Positions 16,144 to 25,663 of a stretch of 64,000 nucleotides of DNA are shown here, in pieces. This DNA comes from Botryobacter ruber. GTDB taxonomy: Bacteria > Bacteroidota > Bacteroidia > Cytophagales > Hymenobacteraceae. The notes under the pieces are model-generated. The model did not search any database and was not told where the DNA came from. It was given only the letters and a program-made list of their open reading frames with translations. Position numbers and translations under genes: made by a program. Every line of letters starts with the position of its first letter. The first letter of the stretch is position 1. Where the stretch lies: positions 38,946 through 102,945 of the forward strand of contig NZ_QCZK02000058.1 of NCBI RefSeq assembly GCF_003347595.2, written 5' to 3'.

Positions 16144-19100
16144 ATGAACAGAATTCAACTTAGTCACTATTTTGTAGTAATTTTTGCAGTTATTTTATTG
16201 GCTTGTCAGCCTGGCAGCGTACGTGCCCAAACGCCCGGGTTAATTTATAAGCCCGCATCCAGCGGGGGCAACCTGGTGCTCGATCCGAACGGGGATGGCT
16301 ATGTTTCAGCTGCCAGAGTGCCCTCCGGTTTTGCAGATACCAAAGACGAACGTGCAGGCTACAGTGAAATTACCTACCGGCCATTCCCAGCCTTAAGCAA
16401 TGAACCATTGGGCGATATTGTAACGGGTTCGGGCGGCGGCCACACCGACCTGGCGCCACCGCAGTACACCGGGGCAACAGGTTCTCCCATCGCAGCTTAC
16501 TTCGACGGTAAAAACGTGATGTTCCGCATCAGGCTGGGTGGCGCGTCCACAGCTTCGAAAGGCTACAGTGTGGTGATTGACACGAACCAGCAGTTCGGCG
16601 ATTTGGTTGAAGGCGGCAACCCGGCCACTACCCCCAATCCGGGTTTTGAATTTGAGGTAGTTTTTGCCTCTAACTTCGATGTCAGTATTTACGACCACCG
16701 GGGGAAAGCAAGCGGCGGCTCCAAAATATGGACCGGTTCGGTGGAGCAGTTCTCGCAGAAGGCGGTGGCGGCTTCTACGGCCAGCGGCAACACCGATTAC
16801 TTTTACGACTTCTATGTGCCTTTGGCTGCTTTCCCAACGACCGGTTCCGACTTACTGACAGCGTCGACACCCCTGCGCTTGTCCGGTATCACGGTTACCA
16901 GTGCCCAGAGTGGTGTTAGCGGAACGGTATCGGATGTGGGCGGTGTAAACTTTGCCGCTTACGGGCACAGCAAGCAGAGCGCCTGGGCCGATGTAGTCAG
17001 TTCTTTCCCGCCTACCAGCCTGAACCAGCTCCAGAGTGGCGACTTTGGCAAAATACAGGCTACAGCGCCTGTGGTAAATAGTCCGGTGATAGCAGGAGCT
17101 ACCACCGTAAAAGGAATATCTGTGGAGGCAGCGGGTTCTGCCATCCTGGTTTACAGAACCGCCGGCGGTGTAACGACACAGATCGGTACAGCTACCGTAG
17201 GCGCCGATGGCTCCTGGTCTGCTACCGTCACTGCTGGTGTTGTGCTGGCAGTAAATGATGCAATTACGGCTACGGTTACGCCTGCCTCTAAAGCAACGTC
17301 TGCCTTGTCGGTACCTGTTACGGTTACGGCCGGAGCCTGTACAGCCACACCTGCCCCTGTCATTAGTGGTCTTATCTCCTCCGGAAACACAAGAGGATTC
17401 ACCGGTACTACCAGCTACGCGGGCAACCAAAGAATCACGATCTACTCAGTTGGAAGCGGTTTTATCACTTCTGTAAACTGGAATACAACGACACAGGGCA
17501 CCACCTGGTCGACTGGGTATTTAGCGTTGGCGGATAACAGCTATTATGCCACCGTTACACCCTTAGATGGAACCGGCAACATCAGCGGTTGCGAATCGCT
17601 GCGGTCGAACCAGTTGTGCTATCAGAACGGGCAGCCAAAAGTTAATACGCAGATACTCCAGATTACCAGTGTGACCTACGACGGGAGTACCCAAAGCAAC
17701 TCCACCTCGTCTACCTGGCATGAGGTGCCGGCAAACATTGCCAGCATTTCCGGTTCTCTTTCCTTAAGCGGTACGTCCATTGAAGGGAATATAGTCGTTT
17801 TCCGGAACGGGGTGGCCTCTGCCTTGTCGGTACCGTTTACCACGGCCACTACTACCTGGACCATACCCCTTACCGATGCTTTCAGAGCAAGCTTGCAGGC
17901 AGGCGATGTGCTGAGTGTCAGAACGGACATCACGCTCTCCGGTGGCGGCCAGATCACTTGTACCAATTCCTACTCCAGCGCTTCGAATTTATTAACTGTA
18001 CAAGCCACCACAGCCACACCCACTATCAATGCACCCGGTTGCGGGTTGGTCACCACCTTGTCGGGTACTTCCACAGAGGCAGCCGGAACGGTGCTGCAGT
18101 TTTATACCAACGGCACAGCCGGTTTGCGGGATGGCGCACTGGTGGTGCTGTCCGGAACTACGACAGCGGTTACAGCAACCGTCACTACCCAGGGCAACTG
18201 GACGGCGAGCTTTACCGGCGTAGCAGGCGGTGGCATTGCCGCAGCTACCCCCATTACTGCCCGTGCCAAAGCAGCGAATAAAGTGCGAAGCGTAAACTCG
18301 GCTGCTGTTTCCGCGATAGCTGCCGCACCAGTTCCCGGTGGCGCCACCTTTACGATAGATCCGGTTACAGAACCGGCAGCGGGCGTGCAGTATGTAACTA
18401 TCCGGGGAACAGGTCCTGCCAGTGCAGGCGGTACCACCTACTATGTAACGGTCAGTATCGCCGGAACTTTGTTTGCACCAGTAGCCACCACAGCCACAGG
18501 TACTTGGGAACTTAACGGCATCAGCCCGCTGGAAGTGTATACCGGTGCGGTAATCGCTGCGACCTTCAGCAGCAGTGCCAGCAGTTGCCCGAGTGCGCCT
18601 GTTACCACCACGGTGCTGTGCACGCCTCCTTCCAGCGCCTTTACCACCAGCTTTGCCGGCAGCAATTCCATCTGCTACAACGGCACTGTATCCGTTACCC
18701 TTTCCGGTTCTGAAGTGGGCGTTGCCTACAGGTTAACCAACAACGGGACACCTACCGGTGCTTCGGTAATCGGAACAGGCGGAGCTATCACGCTTACTTC
18801 GGATCTGCTTACAGCTTCTACTACCACGCTTTCGGTAAGAGCTACGGATGTAGGTAGCGACTGTGTGACTACAGGTATTGGCGGAAATAAAACCATAACA
18901 GTTGCCGCTGCCCCTGCACAACCCACTTCGCTTGTTGCCAGTTTTACCTCGGGCTGCTCTTCGGTTACGACGACTATTACACTGAACGGACCTGCGGCCA
19001 ACACCACCTACCAACTGATCAACTACAGCACCAGGGCGACTATCGGTTCACCGCAGGTAATAGGAGCGTCGGCACCGGCTTCTGTTACTATGGCAACTAA

Positions 19101-20601
19101 CCTGACACGCTACACCAGCACCACCTTCGGTGTGCTGATTACCCCCACCAGCGGCTGTACCTCCGTAAGCGACAGAACAGCTACTGTGACGGTAACAGAG
19201 GGTCCATCGCTCACGCAGGCTGTTACCATCGACAAGCCTGCGCCTTGCGCCGGTGAGCAGGTTACCATCAGTGTGGCTACCCAGTACAACAGCGGCTACA
19301 CCTATGTGATCAAAGATGACCTGAACAATATCATCGGCGCCTCCTTCACCGGAACAGGTGCGGTGGTTTCGAGAACAACTGCGTATGCGGGTGGCGTGAC
19401 AGCAATGCGTACTTTCCGGGTAGAAGTAACAGGCGGCTGTGCTACCAATGCAGTACTGGCAACTACTGTAACAGCTACTCCGGGTACAGCGGCCCCTGCT
19501 GCCAATGCCGGCACTGCGCAGGAAGTTTGCTGCACCGTTACGCTGAATGCCAACTATGCTTCCCCGGGCGTAGGCACCTGGTCTATGACGGGCGGAATAC
19601 CAATGGGTGTGACGTTCTCCAATATCAACGATCCGAAAGCTACTGTCAGCGGCCTTGGCTCCGGAACCTACACCCTTACCTGGACCATCAACAATACCTG
19701 CGGCGGCAGTAACACCACCTCTTTCAGCAGTGTGCAGATAACCATTAACTGCCCGGCTGCTTATGTAGTCACAGCGCCAAAATATGCTTCGCAGTACAAA
19801 AGCGGCGATGTGCTGGCCTCAGCTTCTGACGCAGACGGTGGGGTGACAGGTGCAGTACTACTTTCCGGTTCGCTGCCGGCCTGGGCAGAATTGCTGTCCA
19901 ACGGAAATGTGGTCGTGAAGTCAGGCGCGACAGTGGTAGCAGGTACTTACAGCTTCACAGTCAGAACAACGGATGCTTATAGCAAGACAACAGATTCTCC
20001 TGTGACCCTGACCATTTATGGTGACATGCCTTTGCTGGCCCCGCTGCCGGTGGAACTGGCTTACTTTACGGCCGTGGTTGCAGATGGCGCTGTAGCACTG
20101 CAGTGGCTGACTGCAACAGAAAAAGACAACGATAAATTTATAATAGAACGCAGCAGCAACGGGCGCGACTTCAAAGCCATAGGCGAGGTAAAAGGTCAGG
20201 GCAACAGTAGTACCGCCATCCGCTACAGCTTCACCGACAAAATGCCGCTTGCAGGTAGCGCATACTACCGCCTGAAGCAGCTCGATTATGACGGCAAGCA
20301 CAGCTACAGCAACGTGATAGCAGTGGAAGCAAAAGGTGTTGCGGCCAATCTGCAACTGCAGGCTTACCCGAACCCGTTCAGCGACAAGGTAACGATAGCG
20401 GTAACTTCTCCTGTAGCAGAAAAAGCGCAGCTGCATCTGCTGGACGTGCAGGGCCGGGTGCTGCTGACAAAAACGGTTGAGCTGCGCAGCGGCCTGACAG
20501 AGGTGGAACTGGGTATGCAGGCAGTGGCAGGTGGGGTGTACATCCTGAAGCTAACCGGTAATGGCATCGACGCTAAAACCAGGATCATGAAGTCGAATTA
20601 A
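16144..20601 (+). CDS. Giant secreted protein with T9SS type A sorting domain
   Basis: 1485 residues. The signal peptide runs through LACQPGSVRA with cleavage before Gln. An N-terminal beta domain begins with LDPNGDGYVSA, a calcium-loop-like sequence, and reaches about residue 290. It is followed by a long series of Thr/Ser/Gly-rich Ig-like repeats. An Ig/cadherin-like domain lies near 1240-1310 (LPAWAELLSNGNVVV and GTYSFTVRTTDAYS), then an FN3-like linker (LPVELAYFTAVVADGAVALQ), and the T9SS domain from about 1405, starting LQAYPNPFSD and ending RIMKSN. It should cross the outer membrane by the type IX system and be attached or released at the surface. Function is probably adhesive or matrix, by architecture only. 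Two stretches encode ATTAT-type peptides matching the dispersed repeat. Confidence 0.88.
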   Translation: MNRIQLSHYFVVIFAVILLACQPGSVRAQTPGLIYKPASSGGNLVLDPNGDGYVSAARVPSGFADTKDERAGYSEITYRPFPALSNEPLGDIVTGSGGGHTDLAPPQYTGATGSPIAAYFDGKNVMFRIRLGGASTASKGYSVVIDTNQQFGDLVEGGNPATTPNPGFEFEVVFASNFDVSIYDHRGKASGGSKIWTGSVEQFSQKAVAASTASGNTDYFYDFYVPLAAFPTTGSDLLTASTPLRLSGITVTSAQSGVSGTVSDVGGVNFAAYGHSKQSAWADVVSSFPPTSLNQLQSGDFGKIQATAPVVNSPVIAGATTVKGISVEAAGSAILVYRTAGGVTTQIGTATVGADGSWSATVTAGVVLAVNDAITATVTPASKATSALSVPVTVTAGACTATPAPVISGLISSGNTRGFTGTTSYAGNQRITIYSVGSGFITSVNWNTTTQGTTWSTGYLALADNSYYATVTPLDGTGNISGCESLRSNQLCYQNGQPKVNTQILQITSVTYDGSTQSNSTSSTWHEVPANIASISGSLSLSGTSIEGNIVVFRNGVASALSVPFTTATTTWTIPLTDAFRASLQAGDVLSVRTDITLSGGGQITCTNSYSSASNLLTVQATTATPTINAPGCGLVTTLSGTSTEAAGTVLQFYTNGTAGLRDGALVVLSGTTTAVTATVTTQGNWTASFTGVAGGGIAAATPITARAKAANKVRSVNSAAVSAIAAAPVPGGATFTIDPVTEPAAGVQYVTIRGTGPASAGGTTYYVTVSIAGTLFAPVATTATGTWELNGISPLEVYTGAVIAATFSSSASSCPSAPVTTTVLCTPPSSAFTTSFAGSNSICYNGTVSVTLSGSEVGVAYRLTNNGTPTGASVIGTGGAITLTSDLLTASTTTLSVRATDVGSDCVTTGIGGNKTITVAAAPAQPTSLVASFTSGCSSVTTTITLNGPAANTTYQLINYSTRATIGSPQVIGASAPASVTMATNLTRYTSTTFGVLITPTSGCTSVSDRTATVTVTEGPSLTQAVTIDKPAPCAGEQVTISVATQYNSGYTYVIKDDLNNIIGASFTGTGAVVSRTTAYAGGVTAMRTFRVEVTGGCATNAVLATTVTATPGTAAPAANAGTAQEVCCTVTLNANYASPGVGTWSMTGGIPMGVTFSNINDPKATVSGLGSGTYTLTWTINNTCGGSNTTSFSSVQITINCPAAYVVTAPKYASQYKSGDVLASASDADGGVTGAVLLSGSLPAWAELLSNGNVVVKSGATVVAGTYSFTVRTTDAYSKTTDSPVTLTIYGDMPLLAPLPVELAYFTAVVADGAVALQWLTATEKDNDKFIIERSSNGRDFKAIGEVKGQGNSSTAIRYSFTDKMPLAGSAYYRLKQLDYDGKHSYSNVIAVEAKGVAANLQLQAYPNPFSDKVTIAVTSPVAEKAQLHLLDVQGRVLLTKTVELRSGLTEVELGMQAVAGGVYILKLTGNGIDAKTRIMKSN

Positions 20602-20622
20602 TTTTAAACTATAGAAGCCAAC

Positions 20623-20653
20623 AAAAAAGCCGGTAGCAGTACCGGCTTTTTTG
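20623..20653 (+). terminator. Rho-independent terminator after T9SS gene
   Basis: AAAAAAGCCGGTA and TACCGGCTTTTTT form a strong stem around GCAG, with the T-run on the plus strand. Confidence 0.9.
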
Positions 20654-20702
20654 TTGTGGTCATTTTTTTGCATCAGCAACGCTGGTTGTACAGGATCAGG
20701 CA

Positions 20703-20734
20703 GGAGCAGAGGCTGTGGTGGCAGCTGCAGCAAA
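20703..20734 (+). repeat. Dispersed GAGGCTGTGGTGG repeat
   Basis: GGAGCAGAGGCTGTGGTGGC followed by AGCTGCAGCAAA, near consensus, ending in a T5 run. It lies between convergent genes. Confidence 0.8.
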
Positions 20735-20778
20735 GTTTTTAGCCCCAAAACTGCCACCCGGTAGTATGAACAGGCTGC

Positions 20779-22551
20779 TTATTCCGGCTGCTCCTTGTAT
20801 ACAGGCTGCTCTTTCACACGTTCGGCCTTCCGGACTATTTCCCGGATAATCTCATCCAGTTCATGGGCAGAGGATGAAATCATGGGCAGGAAGTCTTTGT
20901 TTCGTACTTTTTCCGGTGGATAATTATCCAGTAGATCAACTATACCCATAATCCGGGCTAAGGGTGCTCGTACGATGTGCGACTGCATCCAGGCTATTTC
21001 CCGTAATTTTTTGTTCTGCTCCTCAACAGCTTTTATGTGCTTTAACTGGTCGGTAATATCTGTAGCGAGTACCAATCGGGCTATTCGATCGCCTAAATTT
21101 ACCGTGTCACTTTTAATGTCTACATCAATCACTTCTCCGTTTTTCTTTACATGTATGAATACATCATGAAAGAATCTATTGCTCCTGCTATTAGTAAGTA
21201 CTGCTTCTAATTTTTCGAGCTCTTCCACCGGTCTGATGTCTTTTATGGTCATGCCAAGAAATTCATCTTTGCTGTAGCCGTAGAGCCTGACCGCCGCCTC
21301 ATTTACATCGATAAACTGTAAGTTGTTAACATCAAATACCCACATCGGGCTTGGGTTTAAATCAAACAGGTTGCGGTACTTCTCTTCACTCTTTTCGAGT
21401 TCTATTTCTGCTAATTTTCGTTCTGTTATGTCCCTGAAATTTAAAACAATGGCGCCTACGGCAGGTTCGAGCTGCTGGTTGTGCAGGGTTACATCCAGCC
21501 ATTTGTAAGAGTTGTCTGGCATCCGGAACCGCCCTTCTGCCTGACGAATGCTGTTCGGGTTTTGCATTACATGAGCAAGGGTATCATTAAAGACTTCCAG
21601 ATCATCCGGATGAATAAGATCTAATCTTGATCTACTGTTGATTTTACTTTCATCCAGTTCCAGTATCCTGATGGCAGAGGCGCTTCTTTCTTTTACTGTT
21701 CCGTCGGCAGCTATCAGAATAAATCCATCCGTGCTGTTCTGTAGAAGTGTTCTGAACCGTTTCTCATTGGTTTTTATTTTTTCTTCTGCCTTTTTTATAT
21801 CCGTAATATCGCGGGCCGTGAAGTAGCCAATCTGATCGGCCGGGTGCCACCGTCCGGACCAAAGCATGGTGACCGGCTCCCCATTTTTACGAATAATCCG
21901 GTTCTCGAAATTGTGCATATCAATTCCATCCTTTAAACCAGCCAGGGCAACAAAAGACTTCTCCTTATCTTCTTCGTAAATATATTCGAAGGGGGTTGTG
22001 CCTATCATTTCTTCCGGTGAATAGCCCCAGACCACTTCCGATGCAGCACTTACCGTTTCTATCTTTCCTTCGTTGTTTATGGTTCCGATAACATCGAGCG
22101 AGAGGTCCATAATTTTCTGGAGCTGCTCCTCCCTTTGTTTCAGCTGTAACTCTGCCGTTTCTTTTTGTTTCCGGTCTGCCGCCTCTTTTAACGCCCGTTC
22201 TATTTTTGGACCGACCTGGTACAGTTTCTCTTTCAGGACATAATCCGTTACACCTAATTTAATTAACTCTACTGCTTTTTCTTCGCCTATTGTACCGGAT
22301 ACAATTATAAAGGGGGTATGTGGCAGGGTGCGTTGTTTTAGATGAAATGCAGAAAGCCCGTCGAAGGAGGGGAGGGAGTAATCGGATAAAATGACATCAG
22401 GAGAGTCGTTGAGTAATGCGGTTTCATACGCTTCCCTGGTCTGAACAACTTTTGAACGATGCTTTAAACCTGCCTTTTTTATTTGATATTGCAGTAGTTC
22501 CAGGTCGTGCTGGTCATGCTCCAGCAATAAAATCTTAATTGTTGTTTCCAT
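20779..22551 (-). CDS. REC-PAS-PAS-PAS protein ending in a kinase-like dimerisation helix
   Basis: 590 residues. A receiver domain (1-125; phosphoacceptor in VILSDYSLPSFDG) is followed by three PAS domains with PAC ends (roughly 140-260, 265-385 and 385-510; each ends in an R-D-I-T or T-D-I-T pattern). The protein closes with a helical hairpin WMQSHIVRAPLARIMGI near residue 524, an H-box of histidine-kinase type. Only about 65 residues remain, so the ATP-binding domain is absent, with no N, G1 or G2 box. It may receive phosphate from another kinase, or dimerise and sense only. It is the last gene of a minus-strand run, 30 bases after a response regulator. No membrane segments are seen, so it should be cytoplasmic. 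Confidence 0.85.
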   Translation of the reverse strand: METTIKILLLEHDQHDLELLQYQIKKAGLKHRSKVVQTREAYETALLNDSPDVILSDYSLPSFDGLSAFHLKQRTLPHTPFIIVSGTIGEEKAVELIKLGVTDYVLKEKLYQVGPKIERALKEAADRKQKETAELQLKQREEQLQKIMDLSLDVIGTINNEGKIETVSAASEVVWGYSPEEMIGTTPFEYIYEEDKEKSFVALAGLKDGIDMHNFENRIIRKNGEPVTMLWSGRWHPADQIGYFTARDITDIKKAEEKIKTNEKRFRTLLQNSTDGFILIAADGTVKERSASAIRILELDESKINSRSRLDLIHPDDLEVFNDTLAHVMQNPNSIRQAEGRFRMPDNSYKWLDVTLHNQQLEPAVGAIVLNFRDITERKLAEIELEKSEEKYRNLFDLNPSPMWVFDVNNLQFIDVNEAAVRLYGYSKDEFLGMTIKDIRPVEELEKLEAVLTNSRSNRFFHDVFIHVKKNGEVIDVDIKSDTVNLGDRIARLVLATDITDQLKHIKAVEEQNKKLREIAWMQSHIVRAPLARIMGIVDLLDNYPPEKVRNKDFLPMISSSAHELDEIIREIVRKAERVKEQPVYKEQPE

Positions 22552-22581
22552 TTTGGTGTAGCGGAGAAAAGGAGAGTGGCA

Positions 22582-23025
22582 CTATAATTTTGCAGGAGAC
22601 TGATTCAGCTCCAGCCAGTACTTCGTTAAACTGGAAATAGCATCTATAAATCCTTCAAAATCGACGGGTTTTACAAAATAACTGTTTGCGCCAAGTTTAT
22701 AGGTTTCCAGGATATCTTTCTCTTCTTTGGAAGAAGTTAGCACAACCGTAGGAATTACTTTTGTCCGTTCATCCCACTTTATGCGTCGCAGAATTTCAAT
22801 GCCGTCGACCCGGGGCATTTTCAGGTCAAGTAAAATAAGTTTGGGTAGGTTCCGGCTGTTCCGGACTTCGTAGGCGCCCTGGCAAAAAAGAAAATCCAAA
22901 GCCTCTTCACCGCTGTTCAGGTGTACTAACGATTGCACGGATTTGTTTTTCTTCAGGGCCCTGATGGTAAGTTCTGCGTCATCTGCATTATCTTCCACCA
23001 GCAAAATATCAACTTTGTTATTCAT
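22582..23025 (-). CDS. Single-domain response regulator (Rcp1-like)
   Basis: 147 residues, a receiver domain without an output domain. The acidic pocket is LLVEDNADDAE, the phosphoacceptor Asp is in LILLDLKMPRVDG, the switch Thr/Ser is in TVVLTSS, and the conserved Lys in YFVKPVD. The DNADDAELT opening and the length resemble the Rcp1 group, which commonly pairs with PAS/GAF or phytochrome-type kinases. Only 3 bases separate it from the end of the upstream kinase gene, so they are surely one transcript and probably cognate. Confidence 0.92.
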   Translation of the reverse strand: MNNKVDILLVEDNADDAELTIRALKKNKSVQSLVHLNSGEEALDFLFCQGAYEVRNSRNLPKLILLDLKMPRVDGIEILRRIKWDERTKVIPTVVLTSSKEEKDILETYKLGANSYFVKPVDFEGFIDAISSLTKYWLELNQSPAKL

Positions 23026-23028
23026 AAC

Positions 23029-24888
23029 TTAAATGGTTACAGGTTTGGGTAACGAAAAATAAAATGTTGCTCCTTTGTTAACTTCTCCCTCTGCCCACAC
23101 CCTGCCGCCGTGTTTTACCACCACCCGTTGCACAATGGCCAGGCCCACGCCCGTACCCTCAAACTCTTCGTCGGAGTGCAACCGTTGAAAAACACCAAAC
23201 AGCTTGTGGGCATAGTCCATGTTAAAGCCGGTGCCATTGTCGCGCACGAAATAGATAATTTCGTCATCTTTTTCAAAAGAACCGATTTCTACCTGCGGCT
23301 CGGGCTTTTTAGAAGAGTATTTTATAGCGTTGGAAATTAAGTTGATAAACACCTGGTAGAGCAGCGTCGGATCGCCTTCGATTGGCAGCAGGTTATTTAC
23401 CTTTGTAGTTACCTGGTGTCCGTTGCCGTTCTCCAACTCCTGCAATGCCTTGTTAACCATTTCGGTTGTGTCTATACAACGCTTTACCACCTGTTTCCTG
23501 CCCAGTTTCGAAAAAGCCAGCAGGTCGTCGATCAGCGTGCCCATTTTTTTTGCATTGTTCTGGATGATCTGCAGCAGGCGAAGGAGTTCCTGGTCCATCT
23601 GTTCATGGTACTCCTCGTAAATGATGTTGGCATACCCGTTGATGGCCCGGAGCGGGGCGCGTAAATCGTGCGAGACGGAATAAGAAAAGGATTCCAGTTC
23701 CTTGTTGGTTACTTCCAGCTGCGACACATTCCGTCTCAGGTCGGTATTAAGCTGCTTTATTTCCTGTTCCGATTTTTTTTGCAGTGTGATGTTCCGTTCG
23801 GTAATGGCAATGGATTTCAGGTTGTTTTCAGAATCGGTAAGCACAGAAGCCGAAAACGCCACATCTATTATTTTACCGAACTTGGTTATCCGTTTCGTTT
23901 CGAGGGAATGAATCTGGTGCCCCTGCAGGATACGCTCGATCATGTCGTGCGATTCGTTGAGCAGAAAATCCGGTACGATGTTCCAGATTTTCATATTCAA
24001 TGCTTCCGATTCGGAAAAGCCATAGATTTTTTCGGCGCCATTGTTCCAGGAGATAATCCTGCCATCGGGGCTGTGCAGGTAAATGGCGTCGTTGGACTGT
24101 TTAACTACCGTAGCCAGGTAGTTTTTTATTTCCTCAACTTCTTTTACCTCCGTTATATCCCGTGCATTGGCAAACCAGAGCCCGTTTTTGTTTACAATGT
24201 TCCACTCAAACCACTTAATGTTCCGGCTCTTGTTGTAGAGTTGGGTCTCGAACGACAGGTTTTCTGCGGTTTGCCTGCTCAGTTTCTGTACGCTGTGGCG
24301 GTATTCTTCGGTCAGGTAAAGCAGCAGCGACGAATTTTTTACTTCCTCAATGGTGTAGCCGAGCAGGTTGGTTACGGCCTGGTTTACTTCCTCAAACGTT
24401 AGCGTTTCCGGATTGATGATGCAGATAATGTCTGCTGAATTGTTTATCAGCAGTGCGAACTTCTCGAGGGCTAAGTTGTTTTCGATGAGTTTTTTCTTCT
24501 GCAAATGCAGTTTAAGCAGCACCGAAACCTTCGCTTCTGTAATTTCCTTGTTCAGGGGCTTGTACAGGTAGTCGATCGCTCCTTCTTCAAAACCCTTGAT
24601 CATGAATTGGTGTTCTTTCTTTTCTGCGGAGGCAAAGATGATGGGGATATCCTTCGTCCTTTTGTTGGATTTCAGGATCTGGGCCACCTCAAAGCCATCC
24701 ATTTCAGGCATCTGCACATCCAGGATAATCAGATCGATGTCCCGGTTTAAAACAGTTTTGAGGGCCTCTTTTCCATTGGTCGCACTTAAAAACCGCCTGC
24801 CTGATTTGTCAAGCATCTGTTCAAGGGCAAAGATGTTGTTTTCTTTGTCGTCTACTATTAAGATATTTACTTCCTCTCGCCTATACAT
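23029..24888 (-). CDS. REC-PAS-PAS sensor histidine kinase
   Basis: 619 residues, soluble. The receiver domain comes first (1-125, ILDVQMPEMDG), then two PAS domains (about 145-255 and 265-385), then HisKA with SYSVSHDLRAPLRAINGY near residue 407. The HATPase domain follows, with N box LISNAIKYSSK, G1 VRDNGTGF and G2 GTGVGLAIVQR. All kinase motifs are intact. With an input receiver at the N-terminus it probably takes phosphate or a signal from an upstream kinase, such as the large hybrid kinase of the same island. PAS ligands cannot be told. It is translated just before the single-domain regulator, its likely phosphate target. Confidence 0.92.
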   Translation of the reverse strand: MYRREEVNILIVDDKENNIFALEQMLDKSGRRFLSATNGKEALKTVLNRDIDLIILDVQMPEMDGFEVAQILKSNKRTKDIPIIFASAEKKEHQFMIKGFEEGAIDYLYKPLNKEITEAKVSVLLKLHLQKKKLIENNLALEKFALLINNSADIICIINPETLTFEEVNQAVTNLLGYTIEEVKNSSLLLYLTEEYRHSVQKLSRQTAENLSFETQLYNKSRNIKWFEWNIVNKNGLWFANARDITEVKEVEEIKNYLATVVKQSNDAIYLHSPDGRIISWNNGAEKIYGFSESEALNMKIWNIVPDFLLNESHDMIERILQGHQIHSLETKRITKFGKIIDVAFSASVLTDSENNLKSIAITERNITLQKKSEQEIKQLNTDLRRNVSQLEVTNKELESFSYSVSHDLRAPLRAINGYANIIYEEYHEQMDQELLRLLQIIQNNAKKMGTLIDDLLAFSKLGRKQVVKRCIDTTEMVNKALQELENGNGHQVTTKVNNLLPIEGDPTLLYQVFINLISNAIKYSSKKPEPQVEIGSFEKDDEIIYFVRDNGTGFNMDYAHKLFGVFQRLHSDEEFEGTGVGLAIVQRVVVKHGGRVWAEGEVNKGATFYFSLPKPVTI

Positions 24889-25102
24889 TTTATTAAGACA
24901 GCTACTAATCGCTCACACGGTTTTCATAGTTTTAGTTGGAACGAGCTAACCTGTTGCGTTACAGGTTCAGCATAAAGAAGGCAATGGAGCGAACGACTTG
25001 TCTGACTATAATGATAGTTTTATAAATGTCTATCCAATTTACGGTAAATACGGATAAATCAAAACGCTCCGGCAAAGAAAAATATTCAATAAATTTTTAT
25101 AG

Positions 25103-25663
25103 TTAACCAAGTTTGATCAAAAATGCCTTTATTTCTTCCAGTTTAAGTATTTTTTGGATACAACCGGTATCTATGGCCGCTTTTGGCATAACAGGATACT
25201 GCGCTTCTGCCGGGTTTTGTGCAATGGTGGTGCCTCCTGCTTTTCGTGCTCGCTTTATCCCTGCTGCTCCATCGTGATTGGCCCCTGTGAGAATAATGGC
25301 CAATAACCGGCTTTTGTACACATAAGCCGCCGTTTCAAATAATACGTCGATGGAGGGCCTGCTGTAATTTACCCGCTCATCGCTGGTTAAGGAGAAGGTG
25401 CGGTCCTGTTCAATTAGCAGGTGGTAATCGGGCGGAGCAAAATAAACGGTCCCGGGCGTGATCTTCTCCTTTTCGTCGGCCTGTTTGATCCTGATCTCAC
25501 ACTTCTGCGAGAGCACATCCTCCAGCAAGGTTCTTTCCTCTTTTGAGCGGTGCTGCACCACCACAATGGGTAAAGTGAATGTGGCCGGCAAGGCTTCTAA
25601 AATAGTTGAAAGAGCAAACAGGCCTCCTGCCGATGTGCCTATAACAACGGCTTCGTAATTCAT
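25103..25663 (-). CDS. cheB: Stand-alone CheB-type methylesterase
   Basis: 186 residues, the catalytic domain of CheB without the N-terminal receiver domain. The triad is Ser11 in GTSAGG, His38 in VVQHRS and Asp131 in GANHDGAAG. CheB removes methyl groups from glutamates, classically on chemoreceptors. Its start overlaps the cheR stop by 4 bases, so the pair is co-translated. Lacking a receiver domain, its activity cannot be tuned by direct phosphorylation. There is no cheA, cheW or chemoreceptor in the window; the neighbours are hybrid kinases instead, which suggests the pair modifies a kinase or another coiled-coil protein. Confidence 0.9.
   Translation of the reverse strand: MNYEAVVIGTSAGGLFALSTILEALPATFTLPIVVVQHRSKEERTLLEDVLSQKCEIRIKQADEKEKITPGTVYFAPPDYHLLIEQDRTFSLTSDERVNYSRPSIDVLFETAAYVYKSRLLAIILTGANHDGAAGIKRARKAGGTTIAQNPAEAQYPVMPKAAIDTGCIQKILKLEEIKAFLIKLG

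Noticed and set aside
16144..16230. Lipoprotein signal in the T9SS protein (LLAC)
   Set aside because: The -2 residue is poor for a lipobox and a standard signal peptidase site (VRA before Gln) follows, as in most T9SS cargo.
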